Shown: positions 46,081-58,109 of the stretch, one piece after another
Position numbering within the stretch: position 1 is the first letter of the stretch
Layout of the letters: each line of letters opens with the position of its first letter
NCBI GenBank assembly: GCA_036346255.1
Contig: CM070623.1
Coordinates: 24,186,875-24,250,874 of the forward strand
DNA length: 64,000 bases
Direction: 5' to 3'
From: Ampelocalamus luodianensis
Taxonomy: Eukaryota; Streptophyta; Magnoliopsida; Poales; Poaceae
Notes under the pieces: model-generated
What the model was told of the DNA's origin: nothing
Database searches by the model: none
What the model saw: the letters and a program-made list of their open reading frames with translations, nothing else
Program-made: the position numbers and the translations under genes

Positions 46081-49000
46081 CCTAGCCTTTCAGCATTATA
46101 AGCGCCTTCAACGCCTCTGCATTTCTTTAGGCCACCCTCAAGCTCCATTTACAGCTTTAGGGCTTAACTCCTCAAGACCCCACTCTACCATTGTTGGCCC
46201 GTGGAGCTCCAGCAGAATTTGGTGTTCCAGTTGGTTCTCCTTCACATTTCTTTACCCCATTCTTATCTCCTTACTATCTTGAACATATCCTCACTTAATG
46301 TTGGATTTGATTCTCGTGAATTGTCCAATTTGGGGTTGTTCAAATTCGGCTAAATTGGTCATCTTCTTCCTCACTCGTGAGTGCTCTATTTTCAAATTAC
46401 TTGTTCATGTAGCTTCAGGGACCATAATGAAGCTATATTGATACTTTGTATCACTCACTTGGCTCAGTGGTACCATTTTCAACCTTTCTTCTCCAAGTCC
46501 ATGAGCCTCCACCATGGACAAGCTCTCGCCTGCCTTTGAAGCTTCTCTTCATCAAGGTAGCTTCTTATTAGTCCCTAGAGGCTCGACACACGCTCTTTGA
46601 CTGCAGTGAGCTTTTTGCTACTGCGTTTAGCAAGAAAAGCTCTATTTTCGCTTTCCCGCTAGCCGGCTGCTCGTCCTCACCGTCACGAGGTTGCCACCAT
46701 TAGGTTCCGGTGCTATTGCGATTCTATTTTAGTTCTTAGTTGGCGCTGCCGCGCCGAGTCGCCGCCGCAAGCCATTGAAGTCACTCGAGTTTGCCAACGA
46801 ACTCCTGCTGGTTATTTGATTAAGACACATTAATTGCCCCGTGATTGCTAATCATTAGTTAATTAATTGTGTCTTAAACTATGTCGCTGAGCCGGGCAAG
46901 GGGCCCAACATCCTTAAATCATCCACGCACAACTCCGCGTCGTTCGACATCATTAAGGATTAATCATTGATTAATTAATGTCGCTGCTAAGGTCGCTTAA
47001 GTTGACCGGGTCTCGACATGAGGGCCGAGGGTTATAGTCAAAATCCAAAAGTCATTAGTGTCACGCTTAGGTTTATTAATGCCAACCATTAATAGCATTA
47101 AATCTGTCTTAGCCGCCGCTTCTAGTCGCCGACAAGTGGCCCGTGCACCGTGCACGGGTGGAAATCTGCGTGTGGGTTACTCAAGGTCACCGACATGCGG
47201 TCCCACTGGCAACAGATAAATTTAAACTTCGTCAATAGCCACCGCTCGCTTCCGTGACCGCGCCCGCATCTTGTGTGCATTCGACTTTCCGCTCTAATCC
47301 ATCTTGACCGTCGATCTTGTGATCAACAGCTGAGATCCCGTATGCAATCGGACCATCCAAAGGAAGGTGTGCTCTGGGCCGTCCATCTGCAGATCTGCGG
47401 CTATGATTGGCCCAAGCAACCGCACCGTCCGAATGCATCCCTCCGCGTGAGCCGTTGGATCTTGATCCAACGGTGGGCTCCTTTTAGGTATCGCGCGGGT
47501 GCGCTGTTCCCGGCGCACGTGGGCCGTAAGATTTTAGATCAAGGGTTGTCCAGCGTCCACGTCGCTTATTTATGTTAAGTTCGAATCTATTTCGGTAAGC
47601 TTTTATTTATCAACTAAAAATTGTATTTAAACTTTAAAAACTCATAACTAATTCTTGTTGACTACTTTTTAGCTGTTTCCAACTGTAATAAAATCTTATG
47701 CCACTAGAGTTTAATCTTAAAATGCATTTAGACATATTCCAGTAGCAGAAAATTGTGTAACTAAAATAACTTGATTTCTGTCCTTTTGAATATTCCAGAA
47801 ATAGATTTAAACTTGAAAAATGCATATCTTTTTCTGTATAACTCCAATTTGTGCAAAATCAATTTTGTTAAGCTCATCTGTTAGCATACTTTCATATGGA
47901 ATAAGTTTTGAGCCTGTTTAAAATTATGTAAAATGGCTTGCATTAGATTTACAACTTAGAAAAATCATAAGTAAATGTGTATAACTCCAAATTTTGTAAA
48001 CTCAACTTTGCTGTCATTAGGATGTCATAATCTACCTGCTATAAGAATTCCAGGCCTTAGATCATTCTAGAAATTTTTGCCATGAACAGTACCAGTATTT
48101 AAATCAGTAAAGTAATAGGTTGAGAAAGAGTATTTTGTCCATATCTTTTGCATGCTAAGTCCAAATTGCATGATTCTTGTTCCTAAAATTGTCTAAAATC
48201 ATTCCCTAGCTGTTGTATAAATTTCATTAGATTTGGATGTCTTTGCTGTTGGAGTTTATTTGGTGTTCTTCGTTCTTATTTGCTTATCGTCTTTCGCTAG
48301 GTTCCAAGACAACATTGATAATAATTCGAGCCACACCATCGATCCTCGTGACTCACCAGTAAGCGCATGTAGCATCATTTGATCATGTTGCTTCTACTAT
48401 TTTCAAATTCTAATATGTTGTTTGCAAATTCTATGTATGCATTGCTATGTTGTTTTAGCTATTGTCGATAGTTGGCCCAGTAGCTGCATTATTAGTAGGA
48501 AATGTTTATTCCTCTACTACTGAGCCTAGGACTACTTGCTGTGATTTTGGGTTCGCTGGATGAACCCTTGTCACTTAGTAGTTTACGTGTCATTATGCTT
48601 AGCCATGCTTAGCTATCGGTAGAAATAGACGGTTATCGACTTGTCGATAACCTTGATCACACAAATTATTATAATCTATATATTTCAGCCTTGTGCTATA
48701 TCTAAATTGCAAAACTAAAACTGAAAAATAAAACAATTTAGACTTGGGCACAATGGTAAGATGGTGTGATCTTTTGGGTGTGATTGGAATGGTGCCCGGG
48801 TCAATTAAGGACCGAACTACTTGTGAGTACCTGTTATCCGAGCATTTCTGTGTGTGCTAACCACACTAGGGGGATATGGGACCTCTCTTAGCTAAGTACT
48901 TTGGGGTGTGTTAATTAATGAGTCGCGTGGTGTGTTGCATATTTGATTATGTGCAACATGGACATGTTTGTGGGAGAGGAGCACCGCCGAGGCCGGTGTG

Positions 49001-50639
49001 TCCCGCTCCACGATGGGTCCTTGTGATCCATATTTGCCTCGGCAGATCACTAAGGATTAACCCCATACGTATGCCTCTTTGATTAGCATATTCCATTGCA
49101 AAGGGTTCAGAGGACTTAGCCGTGCCGGCATACCAAAGGAAGTGTGCTTAGGCAAAAAGGCGGTCTGAAGTGTGGGTACATTGGTACACCCCTGCAGGGT
49201 TTAAACTATTCGAATAGCCTCGTCCTAGGTTATGGACACGCTTGGCAGCTTTTCAAGAGTTAGACTTCAACATTTTAAATTAAAATTTGATGGGTGGTAT
49301 GAATCAGGGATTCATACTATGTTGTGGTGACTTTGGGAAGTCGCTTCTAGGTAGATACATGTTATTTATGCTTATTCACGGGTATTTAAATGTTTAAAAA
49401 CAGATTTGCTCAATCGCTTTAGAATCTATTATATTATTGCAAATGAAACTTGCTTTATGCGTCCAAAGAACCATATAACCAAATTCCTTTGATACGCCTT
49501 TTCATATAGCTATGTGTAGGCTTGTTATCAGAAGTCTTATGTAGTACATTATTGTACTCACCGCATTGCTTGTTGTATGCAGAGGAAGGAAGTGAGTCCG
49601 ATGGGCCTCACTTCGTGAGTTGTCTTTGTGGCAGGTGTGTGGGCGATTAGCTTGGCGGCCCTGGCCTGCTGCCCTGTGGTGTTTTGTGGCTAACCTGTCG
49701 CCTTTTGGTTTAAGCTATCTTATGGCATCTTTGCTTCCATTGTTATTTGATACTTATGACATTTGGCCGGTCACTGCTCGTAATAACTTATATTATGTAT
49801 GTCTTTGGTAGACTTGTTATATTATGTTGTATGGAATTGATGCATGCTTTGGAATGATGTATGTTTTCGTATTTTCTGGAAGCACATGTTCATCGAGGCA
49901 CAAAGTTATTCTGCTTGTGATACTAGAACCGTGGGAGGTTAAGTATTGCAAGTTTAATAAACCGGGTCTCACACGCGCTAATGGCGGTGTTGAGTGAGGC
50001 CGAGCGGAGAAGAAGCGTGGAGGAAGAAAGGGTCGCGAGCCGCTTGATTTGCATCCAAGCGGTGCGAAGGAGGTAGGTGACGTGGGTATTTGGGTCCGTC
50101 CGATGGGAATCGGCGGTGGAGAGAGAGAGGGGTGCGGCTGGTGGAGCGGGCCGAGTTGGGCGGGCGAGGTGGAAATGGGTCTGACCGAGGAGGTTTCGCC
50201 CAAGGGCATTTTCTGCACTTTAATTGATTTCCTAATTTAAATAATCTTAGTAATTCTTTTGGGCTTTAGAAAATAGCAAATTAAATTCAAAAATTAAGAG
50301 AAAATTCACAGAAATTCCCTGAGTTATATTGGACTTAATAAAATTATTTCCAACTTAAAGTTGGCTATTAATTTTGCAAAATAAATTGTTTTGACTTTAA
50401 AATATTTAGGAAAATGCTTTTAAAAACTCAGAAAATTCTAGAAATTAATTTAAATTTTATTTTCCAGATTAAACCAACTGAAACTTCAAGAACTTCAAAT
50501 AAATTTTAAATTTTAACTTTGAGAACTTCAGAAACTCAAGTCAAGTAGTGAAACTCCACCAAATTTCAGAAAATCCAATTAAAACCATAACTTTATTTTA
50601 TTTTATTTTGGTAACATAACTTTGAGATGTTACAACGAC

Positions 50640-50899
50640 CAGCTCATATCTCCATACGACCAGTCTGTAACTGATCGAACTAAGCGACCTACTCGTGTAT
50701 TCTCCTTTGCCTCACGATATCTAGTTTGAACTCCAGGTGAGATATTTGTCATCCATGGATTGTTCAATACTTTCTCGACCGAGTGTCAGATAACCTCATG
50801 TGGTCGAACTCTTCGACCACCAGTGGTATGGCCATGCACTTTCTTTATCCAACCACTTCGAGGGGCCCAGAGATATCTCTCCTATTATGTTAGGAGGGG
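50640..50899. repeat. Pre-existing target sequence, right part
   Basis: Continuation of 34352-34564 (see there). It contains GACCAGCTC and GACCAGTCTG repeats and GAGGGGCCCAGAGATATCTC near 50858. No gene is seen. Confidence 0.4.
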
Positions 50900-53218
50900 T
50901 GTAACACCCCAACTCAGAACGAGCCTGGAATGCTACCAAAACTAAATACAACTAGAGCAAATTTACAAATTTTCGACAGAGTCTCCCTTGTATAATCAAT
51001 GAAAACAATTTTCTAACGAATAAACATAATATTTAACAGTAATTTCATTAACCAAATCACTCCTGCATAAGGGATAATCATATGAATGTAATCACATAAC
51101 ACCATTCTCACATCCTTACATTATTTCATCAATCATAATCATAAAATAACCATGGGTATTTCTCAGCAGTCTATTTATTCTTATGTGATGCTAAAATAAC
51201 AATTGCATTAATTTTGTGAAGTGGTGCGTGCTTTCCAACCATCTACTCCCGCCCATGCATGACGTCTTTACCAGAAGTACCTAAATCAAAACAAAGCAAG
51301 GGTGAGTCATAGGACTCAGCAAGTATCATCAAGGTTACATAATCATAAAGACATGACAGCATAAACAACTTAATCAACTTCAATCATGGCATTACAAATA
51401 CTAGTAATTTAATGATAATGCTATGCACTCTTTGTTCTTTATCTCTTTACGCATTTTATCGGTAATACGGGGTATTCATCCGTCGATGAGTACCCTTGCC
51501 TGTGCCCTTTGGCACAGGGACCAAGAGCCTATACATCACATGCATAGGGACCTTTGCCTGTCATCACAATGACGGGACCTTCAGATATATTGCCCACATT
51601 CCATGAATGCGGCGACCTCAAGCCTGTCACTACATATGACAGGGACCTCAACATTGTATTCTTGGTCACCACGTGACCAAGTCTCAAAATGCTCCAACAT
51701 GCAAAGAACTACAACATCATATTTCCAATATCATACTCAATATGTAGACAGGGTATAACCATTAGCATCATGAAGGAGCTTTAAACATAATCTCGCAAAC
51801 ATCATCCAACTAGAATCATCACCACAACACATTCACATGGCAATGATGAACAAAACACCTCCCAATCATGACATGCAACCAATACTACACATAAACCCGA
51901 ATACTTGCCTCAACCGCGCGAGAACGGCGGACGCGAAGTGGGTGCTGCCCTTGGGATCTCGCTGCCACCTGGACAAGAAGATAACCCCAAACTAAGAATA
52001 ACATACTGGACCAAAATCATACATCACATTACAATCGAAATCGCTAATCTTCTTATCACGTCTAGCTTTTCTAATTTCTAGCGATCAGTCACTGCGGACA
52101 GCAGACTTCAAAAATTCATAACTTTCTGCTCAGGAGTCCAAATAGGATGATCTTGGACAATCTGAAAAGGTAATTGAAATGTCTAAATAAACATAGTTGG
52201 GGAGACCCTCTGATTCGGCCATCTACCAGACCTACCAATCTAATTAATCAGAGCAAACATTTCACGTCGGGTTTCTGGACAGCGACAAAGAAACTATCAT
52301 AACTTTCTCTACGTTCGTCCAAATTCATTGATCTTTAGTTTTCCTGAAATCTAAGAGGATTAGCCTCATTTTTCGTTATGGTGAGACCCTCTGGAAACCC
52401 ATCTAAATACGCGCTTCTATCAGGTTAACTAACCCTAGCAAATCTGCTTCTCTCCAGAAACACAGAAGTACTAATAAATTCATAACTTTGGCTACCGAAG
52501 TCCAAATGACTTGATTCTTGTCGGAAATGAAAGGTAACTACGATAGCTACAACTTCCTAGGAGACACCCAGACCCAAATCTGCCTCTAACTTAATCAAAA
52601 CCGACAAACTTCCCTGCTGCAGAATAGCGACGAACTGGAATCCGAAAATTAGACAACTAGAAAACGACCTAAAACAAAGAACCACGGGTTACCTTTGCCG
52701 AAACGAAGAGAGCACACAGCGGGATGAAGACCACCACGAACCAGTGCGGATCCCTTCTTCTCCCTCTTCTTCCCTTCTCTTCTTCCCCTCCTTTCTCTTC
52801 TTTCTCCTTCTTCTTCCTCCTTGGCCGGCTGCAAGGGAGCTCCTACTCCACCTTGGACAGCACCAATGGTGGTGATGGGGGAGATGGGGAGGGCGCAAGG
52901 GAGGGTGGAAGGGGAGGTGGAGAGGTGGGGAGGTGGGGAGAGGGGAGAGGGGCGGCCGGTTGCAAGTGGGAGGGGGAAAGGGGAGGAGGAGGGGAGCTAG
53001 GGTTTGGGGAGGGGAGCCCCTGGTCGGCCACTTAGGTGGGCCTTGGCCCAGGCCCAAGTTGCCGCCAAAAAGCTATTTCCCTCTAAAACTGCAAAGATCG
53101 ACAATCAAACCAATTAGTCCCTCCCGCTGCCCGCTTGATTCTTCCCAGTAAATCGATCTCTCCCGAAATAAATTTATTCTTCCTCGATTCAAATCTTAAC
53201 TCATTTTCGGATATTACA
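50900..53218 (-). repeat. 3' LTR, family H unit 1
   Basis: 2,319 bp, TGTAATATCC...GTGTTACA on the minus strand. It includes a hairpin array (51471-51690), a pyrimidine-rich run (52745-52825) and a G-rich run (52865-53012). The open frames of 60-120 codons here are low-complexity products of those runs. Confidence 0.88.
51471..51690. repeat. Array of seven short hairpins in family H LTR
   Basis: Stems at 51471-51494 (GGTATTCATC with GATGAGTACC), 51499-51518 (CCTGTGCC with GGCACAGG), 51528-51548, 51557-51576 (CCTGTCAT with ATGACGGG), about 51594-51615, about 51627-51648 (CCTGTCA with TGACAGG) and about 51664-51680 (TGGTCAC with GTGACCA). Most are followed by GGGACC. Counterparts lie at 58674-58885 and 30177-30300. 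Confidence 0.82.
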
Positions 53219-53329
53219 TTCTACCCTCAATGTGATTCGACCCAATCTAAAATCCAAACCGCACGACATAAACCGAGATTGGAAACTTAGCAACTGTGGC
53301 ACGCACCGAGATGAACAAATCGGATAAAG

Positions 53330-54560
53330 CTCACGCATGCGACTCCAGCCCCAAGTGGCCTCCTTTCGTCACTGCGACCAAAGCACCTTAACGCATTTCA
53401 AAGTTTTGTTCTCAACGCTTTTTCGATCTTTCCGCACTGCACCGGTTTAGACTCAAATGTCGATCTCGGTCAATGGTTAGGGTTCTAATGAAACATGATG
53501 CTCGATCACGAAGGAACTTCCTCAACATAGACACATGAAAACGTTATGCACTCCTCGCATAGCCTCGTAGGTCTAAGCGGTATGCCAACTTCCGATCCGA
53601 GCCAAGATCGTGAATGGCCCAACGCACTCGGGCTAAGCTTCCCTTTGGTACCTAACCCGACAACACCTTTAGTGGGGATACTCGTGAGCACCTGATCTCC
53701 CACTTCAAATTCCAAGTCTCTTCTCCTCACATCCGCATAACTCTTCTCGCGCTTTGTCGCTAAAAGATTCTGTCTCACCAGGCCACTGCTCAACCGCTTT
53801 TGCACCAGGCCCGGTCCCAAAGCGCCTTCTCACCCACTTCGCTTCCAAAAGAAAGAGGTGACTGCACTTACGCCCATATAAAACCTCAAACGGAGCGGCT
53901 TTTATGCTCGAATGATAGCTGTTATTGTACGCAAACTCGCCAATGGCAATTGATCCTCCCAACTACCTTTCCAAGACAAGACACATGACCTCAACATGTC
54001 CTCCGTGGTTTGAATAGTGCGCCCGATCGCCCATCCGTCGAGGATGGAAAGCGTGCTCAAAGCGAGTTGCGCACTCCAAGGCACTCGCAAACTCTCCCAA
54101 AACTTGGATACGAACTTGGCATCCTCGCGAAATGATGGTCTTGGCACTCCATGCAATCTCACAATCTCCCGCAAATAGATAGGAGCCAAATCACTAGTCG
54201 AATTAGTCGTGCGATGGGAATAAAATGTGCGATTTGTGAATCGATCCACTATAACCCAAATCGCATCCTTGCCTCGCGTGAACGAGGCAACGCAACAACA
54301 AAATCCATAGAAATGTCATCCCATGGCCATTGGGGTACCTCCAAAGGCGCAATAACCTGCAGACGTTTATGTTCAGCCTTCACTGTGACAAACACCACAA
54401 GAGGCCACATAATTGGCAATATCCACTTTCATTCTTTTCCACCGTAAGTTCGCTTCAAGTCACGGTACATCTTCGTCTCTCCGGATGAACAAAGATACTG
54501 AGTGCGATGTGCCTCCTTTAGGATGTCATCCTTAACTCCCCGCTCGTGGCACACATAATC
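53330..54560 (-). pseudogene. Integrase and chromodomain region, family H unit 1
   Basis: Contains SYADVRRRDLEFEVGDQVL (near 53710), FAYNNSYHSSIKAAPFEVLYG (near 53900), LREIVRLHGVPR (near 54150) and a damaged HPQTDGQSERT (near 54030). The C-terminal VKVLW followed by KEATW (53340-53420) is the tail of a chromodomain, which directs integration to marked chromatin. The matching stretch in unit 2 is intact, and the differences are mostly CAG or CTG reading CG or CGG. Confidence 0.78.
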
Positions 54561-54649
54561 GCCCTTGAATCGCAATGCTCCACACTCATCCAAACTAAAA
54601 TCTCCTTCCTTGCCCGAATTCGGATGTCTCGACTCTTTGCAATAATGGG

Positions 54650-55990
54650 TCACTCACAGTGCTTCCCGCACACGCCTGGAATGGCTGACTCTACAATCAA
54701 CTGGATCTCAGCATGAGCCGAACCTGCATAGCAATAAGATATCCCCATGCGGTCAAATTCCGCAATAAGACAATCCAAAGTAGCCGGTGTCGCCTTGCGA
54801 CTAAGAGCATCTGCCACCACGTTAGCTTTGCCAGGATGATACTGAATCGTGAGATCATAATCTTTTATCAGCTCTAACCATCTTCGCTGTCTTAGATTCA
54901 AGTCCCTCTGGGTAAAAATGTACTTGAGACTCTTGTGATCAGTAAAGATATCACAAGATTCTCCATAAAGATAATGTCTCCAAAGCTTCAAAGCGAATAC
55001 TACTACAGCCAATTCTAAATCATGAGTTGGATAATTCTCGCTCATGCTTCTTCACTGCCTAGACGCATAAGCCGTAACCTTCCCGTCCCGCATGAGCACA
55101 CAACCTAAACCAACTCGAGATGCATCGAGTACATCGTGAATCGCCTCGTGCTCGAGAATAGTAAGAACCGGAGCGATCACCAACTTTTCCTTCAAAGTCC
55201 AAAATCGCGCCACAATCATCGCCCCACGAAACTTCACATCTTTCTCGAGTGAGCACGACAACGGCTTTGCAATGATGGAGAAATCTCGCACAAAACGCCT
55301 AATAGCCCGCCATACCGTAAAACTTCTCACTTCTTTAACATTGGTTGGTCTTGCCCATTCAACTATCATGGAGATTTTCCTCGATCGATCGATATTCCTT
55401 TTTCATTTATAATATGCCCAAGGAATCCCACTTGCACATCCAAAATTCACATTTCTTAAACTTGGCATAGAACCTATTCTCTCTTAGCGTCTCCAACACC
55501 AACCTCGATGACGCTCATGATCCACTTTAGTCTTAGAATATATCAAAATATCATCAATAAAAACTACAACAAATTCATCCGGATACTCATGCGATTTCTG
55601 CTCATAGTCTCCATAAAACGGCAGGGCATTCTTAGTCCAAATGACATAACTTTAAATTCAAAGTGCCCATACCTTGTAGAGAACGCCGTTTTCAATATCT
55701 TCCTTTCAACAGGATCTCGTTATAGCCCGATCAAGGTCTATCTTTGAAAACACCTTTGCCCCTCTCAACCGATCAAATAAGTCTTCAATGCGAGGCAAAG
55801 GATATTTGTTCTTGATGGTTAGCTGGTTAAGAGCACGGTAATCAATACACATGCGCCAACTACCATCCTTCTTCTTGGTAAACAATACCGAGCTCCCCAC
55901 GGAGACACACTAGGTTGAATAAGATCTTTCGCTTTTAGATCATCCAACTGCTTTCTTTAATTCCTCCCGAAAGGACGTGCTGACGGTAAG
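54650..55990 (-). pseudogene. Reverse transcriptase and RNase H region, family H unit 1
   Basis: RT: SVLFTKKKDGSWRMCIDYRALNQ near 55880, KYPLPRIEDLFDRLRGAKVFSKIDL near 55780, and active site FIDDILIYS around 55535-55570. RNase H: DASRVGLGCVLMRDGKVTAYASRQ (55060-55135), then an open frame 54650-55045 with YPTHDLELAVVVFALKLWRHYLYGE, FTDHKSLKYIFTQ and GKANVVADALSRK. Standard plant gypsy order. The region is broken by several small indels. Confidence 0.82.
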
Positions 55991-56139
55991 GGGTCATAGA
56001 AACCGGCCGGGCACCCGTACTAAATCAATTCGAACTCCACCGACGTGGTGGGGCATCCCCGCAACTCTGCTGAAAAACATCTAAGAATTCTCGAACCACC
56101 GGAATTAATTTTCGCAACAAAGAGGAACTCGACTTTCCC

Positions 56140-56600
56140 ACCAGAGACAAAAGAAACCCACTCTTCGCTCGGCTACAGATACTGACTAGCCAAAGACGCA
56201 AAGGGAGTAAGAGGGCACTCCAAATACTACCTCTTGCCTGTAAGGTGCCCGCAAGGTTACTCGTCTTCCAAACAGATATAACCGCCGATAGCTATGCAAC
56301 CAGTCCATACCCAGAATAACATCAAACGGCTCCATCTTCATGACCATAAGATTGGCAATAAATTCTTCCCCATCCAAAGAGATCACACAACCAGGACAAA
56401 CTGTGGAGCTAGAAAGGATTCCCCCAGGAGAGTTAACTAAAACTGACTGAGCTATAGACTACAAACTCAACTTGGCCCTGCTAGCAAACTCTAACGATAC
56501 AAAAGAGAAAGTAGCTCCAGAATCAAAAAGTACAAATGCCTCCACCGAGTCCACTAGGAGCGCACTGCCACCACATCGGGACGACTCACGACTCTGCGCC
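56140..56600 (-). pseudogene. Protease region, family H unit 1
   Basis: VLFDSGATFSFVSLEFA at about 56490-56545 keeps the catalytic DSGA. Next come VCPGCVISLDGEEF and MKMEPFDVILGMDWL (56290-56390). This is the retropepsin plus linker of gypsy elements; it releases mature Gag and Pol. Confidence 0.8.
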
Positions 56601-56779
56601 GGCATGGCATAAGAAAATCTTTGGGCTAAGGAGCCCCAACACCTCGGTATGGAGGTGCGGCGGCCGCAGAGGTGCCGGAGGTGCCGCGAATCGAAACGGT
56701 GCCGCAGGGACCGGTGGCCAAAGTACCACGCGTGGAATACCCCGTGATAAGGAAGATAAGTCTGCGCGTCGACCCGGGA

Positions 56780-57930
56780 TCGAGTAGGAGTGGCCGCTAA
56801 CATCCGCTGATCAACCCCGAGATGAAGCCGCCGCTCAAAGTGACAATGGATCGCTCCCACTTGATCACACCGCAGGATTCTCGCCGACAAACCAAAGCTT
56901 TGTGGCCCTCCCACCACAAGTGGCGACAAGAACCCACCAAGAACACTCCGAAACACGATGCTCATTACCACACTTGAAACACTTCATCCCTTGCCCCGAA
57001 CCGGACGCAATCTAGGAGCACTCGCCAAGGTCGAAAAGAAGAGGATGACTGTGGCCTTGCGGACTTGGACTTGGAAGAATTCTCATGCCCCTTGAACTTC
57101 TTGTATACTGGTTTCAATGATGACCCACTTCCTCCCCAAAACTCTTCTTCTCGACTACCACCGCATCCTCCCGACCATGGTACCTCCCGTGCACTGTAAT
57201 TCTTCCCAAGCCGCATTTCAAGTTCCATGCCCCGAGCTTGCTCTACCAGGGAGCTAAAGTCACGCAGCTCCAAAGTGCCCCTGAACCTGGCGAAACTCCC
57301 GCTCCGAGACCTCTACGAAATCTCTTGGCCTTCTCCACCTCATCGCAGCCACCACCGAACAAAGCGGATCAGTTGTTAAAACCCGCCTCATATTCCGACA
57401 TCGTCATCTTGCCTCGCTTGTAACTTTGCAATGAAACCTCCATCCTCTCCACAAACGAGGCGAGATAAAACCTCTTTCGAATTGCTCCAAACAACTCCCA
57501 AGTAATCGACCATGGGCGTAAGTCCTAGCCGCCGTGACTCCTTCCCACCGATGTCCGCTGCCCTTAAGCCGAAGGCGACAACCGCGCCTCACTCAAGTCA
57601 TCCTAGAGCTCCAAAATGCCTCTCCATGTGTCGCACCCGCTTAGTCGCATCAATCGGGCGTGCCTGCCCCGTCGAAGGTGTCCAACCTCAAAGCATTCCA
57701 TCGGTGTAGCCCCATGGCAACGCCGCAGAGGCCGCCGCAGAGCCACCATGGGAGCGACAACAGCACCGTGGCGGGGCCGATTCTCTGCATCATGGACGCA
57801 ACCTCTTCCTCGACCCGCAGACTAGCCTCTCCACTACAGAGTTCTCACCTCCGTGGGGCATTGCCTCGCCTCGCCGCACCTCGCCGCCACGACCACGACC
57901 ACGGCCTCCACCCTTGCCATCTCTAAACAA
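56780..57930 (-). pseudogene. gag, family H unit 1
   Basis: From about 57920 (MARVEAVVVVVAARCGE or the GGRGRGRGGE frame) through a nucleocapsid-side stretch FSSLVEQARGMELEMRLGKN (near 57210) and a lysine/serine-rich linker (KKFKGHENSSKSKSARP) to a knuckle remnant CFKCGNEHRVSEC (about 56935-56990). Frames shift repeatedly. Gag forms the particle and binds the RNA; only the order of pieces is secure. Confidence 0.65.
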
Positions 57931-58093
57931 TCACAAACATGACAAAATAAATTAAACAATGAGCACAACGCACAACTAAAGCACAAGTCAACTATATTAT
58001 CAACGAAACGTAAATGCAATGCAAAAAAAAACCCAACCCACCTACTGTGCTTAGTGTGTCAAAATTAATGTTTCATTAACAACGGACCTCACA

Positions 58094-58107
58094 CCAGCTC
58101 GATACCA
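58094..58107 (-). other. Primer-binding site of family H unit 1
   Basis: Minus strand, two bases after the LTR: TGGTATCGAGCTGG. The expected initiator Met tRNA site is TGGTATCAGAGCTGG; again one A is missing inside CAG. Confidence 0.78.
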
Positions 58108-58109
58108 AC

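Larger units (their letters stand above)
37487..49973 (+). mobile_element. Solo LTR of family A, plus strand, split by a gypsy element
   Basis: Starts TGTAACATCCC at 37487 and ends CGGGTCTCACA at 49973. The flanks CGGGC (37482-37486) and CGCGC (49974-49978) form a TSD with one mismatch. Own segments are 37487-38561 and 46086-49973, about 4.96 kb in total. The 22-base inverted repeat is at 48631-48652 and the palindrome at 49206-49217. The perfect inverted repeat CCGTTGGATC / GATCCAACGG lies near 47453. No gene is seen. Confidence 0.86.
34565..50634 (-). mobile_element. Solo LTR of family D, minus strand (about 3.6 kb without insertions)
   Basis: Starts TGTCAAAACTCGGG at 34565 and ends GAGATGTTACA at 50634. 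The TSD ACGAC is perfect at 34560-34564 and 50635-50639. Own segments are 34565-37486 and 49979-50634. The palindrome CTATTCGAATAG is at 35195-35206 with CTGCAGAGG beside it, and a TATA box is at 37285-37294. No internal coding region remains. The 36600-37480 part is GC-rich, but its open frames are inconsistent and probably belong to the LTR leader. Confidence 0.87.

Noticed and set aside
49817..50218. 133-codon minus-strand open frame
   Set aside because: It crosses the boundary between two LTR families (49973/49979), so it cannot be an ancestral gene.
52689..53057. Proline-rich protein (also 59863-60298)
   Set aside because: These frames are translations of low-complexity G-rich and pyrimidine-rich runs, open in several frames on both strands.
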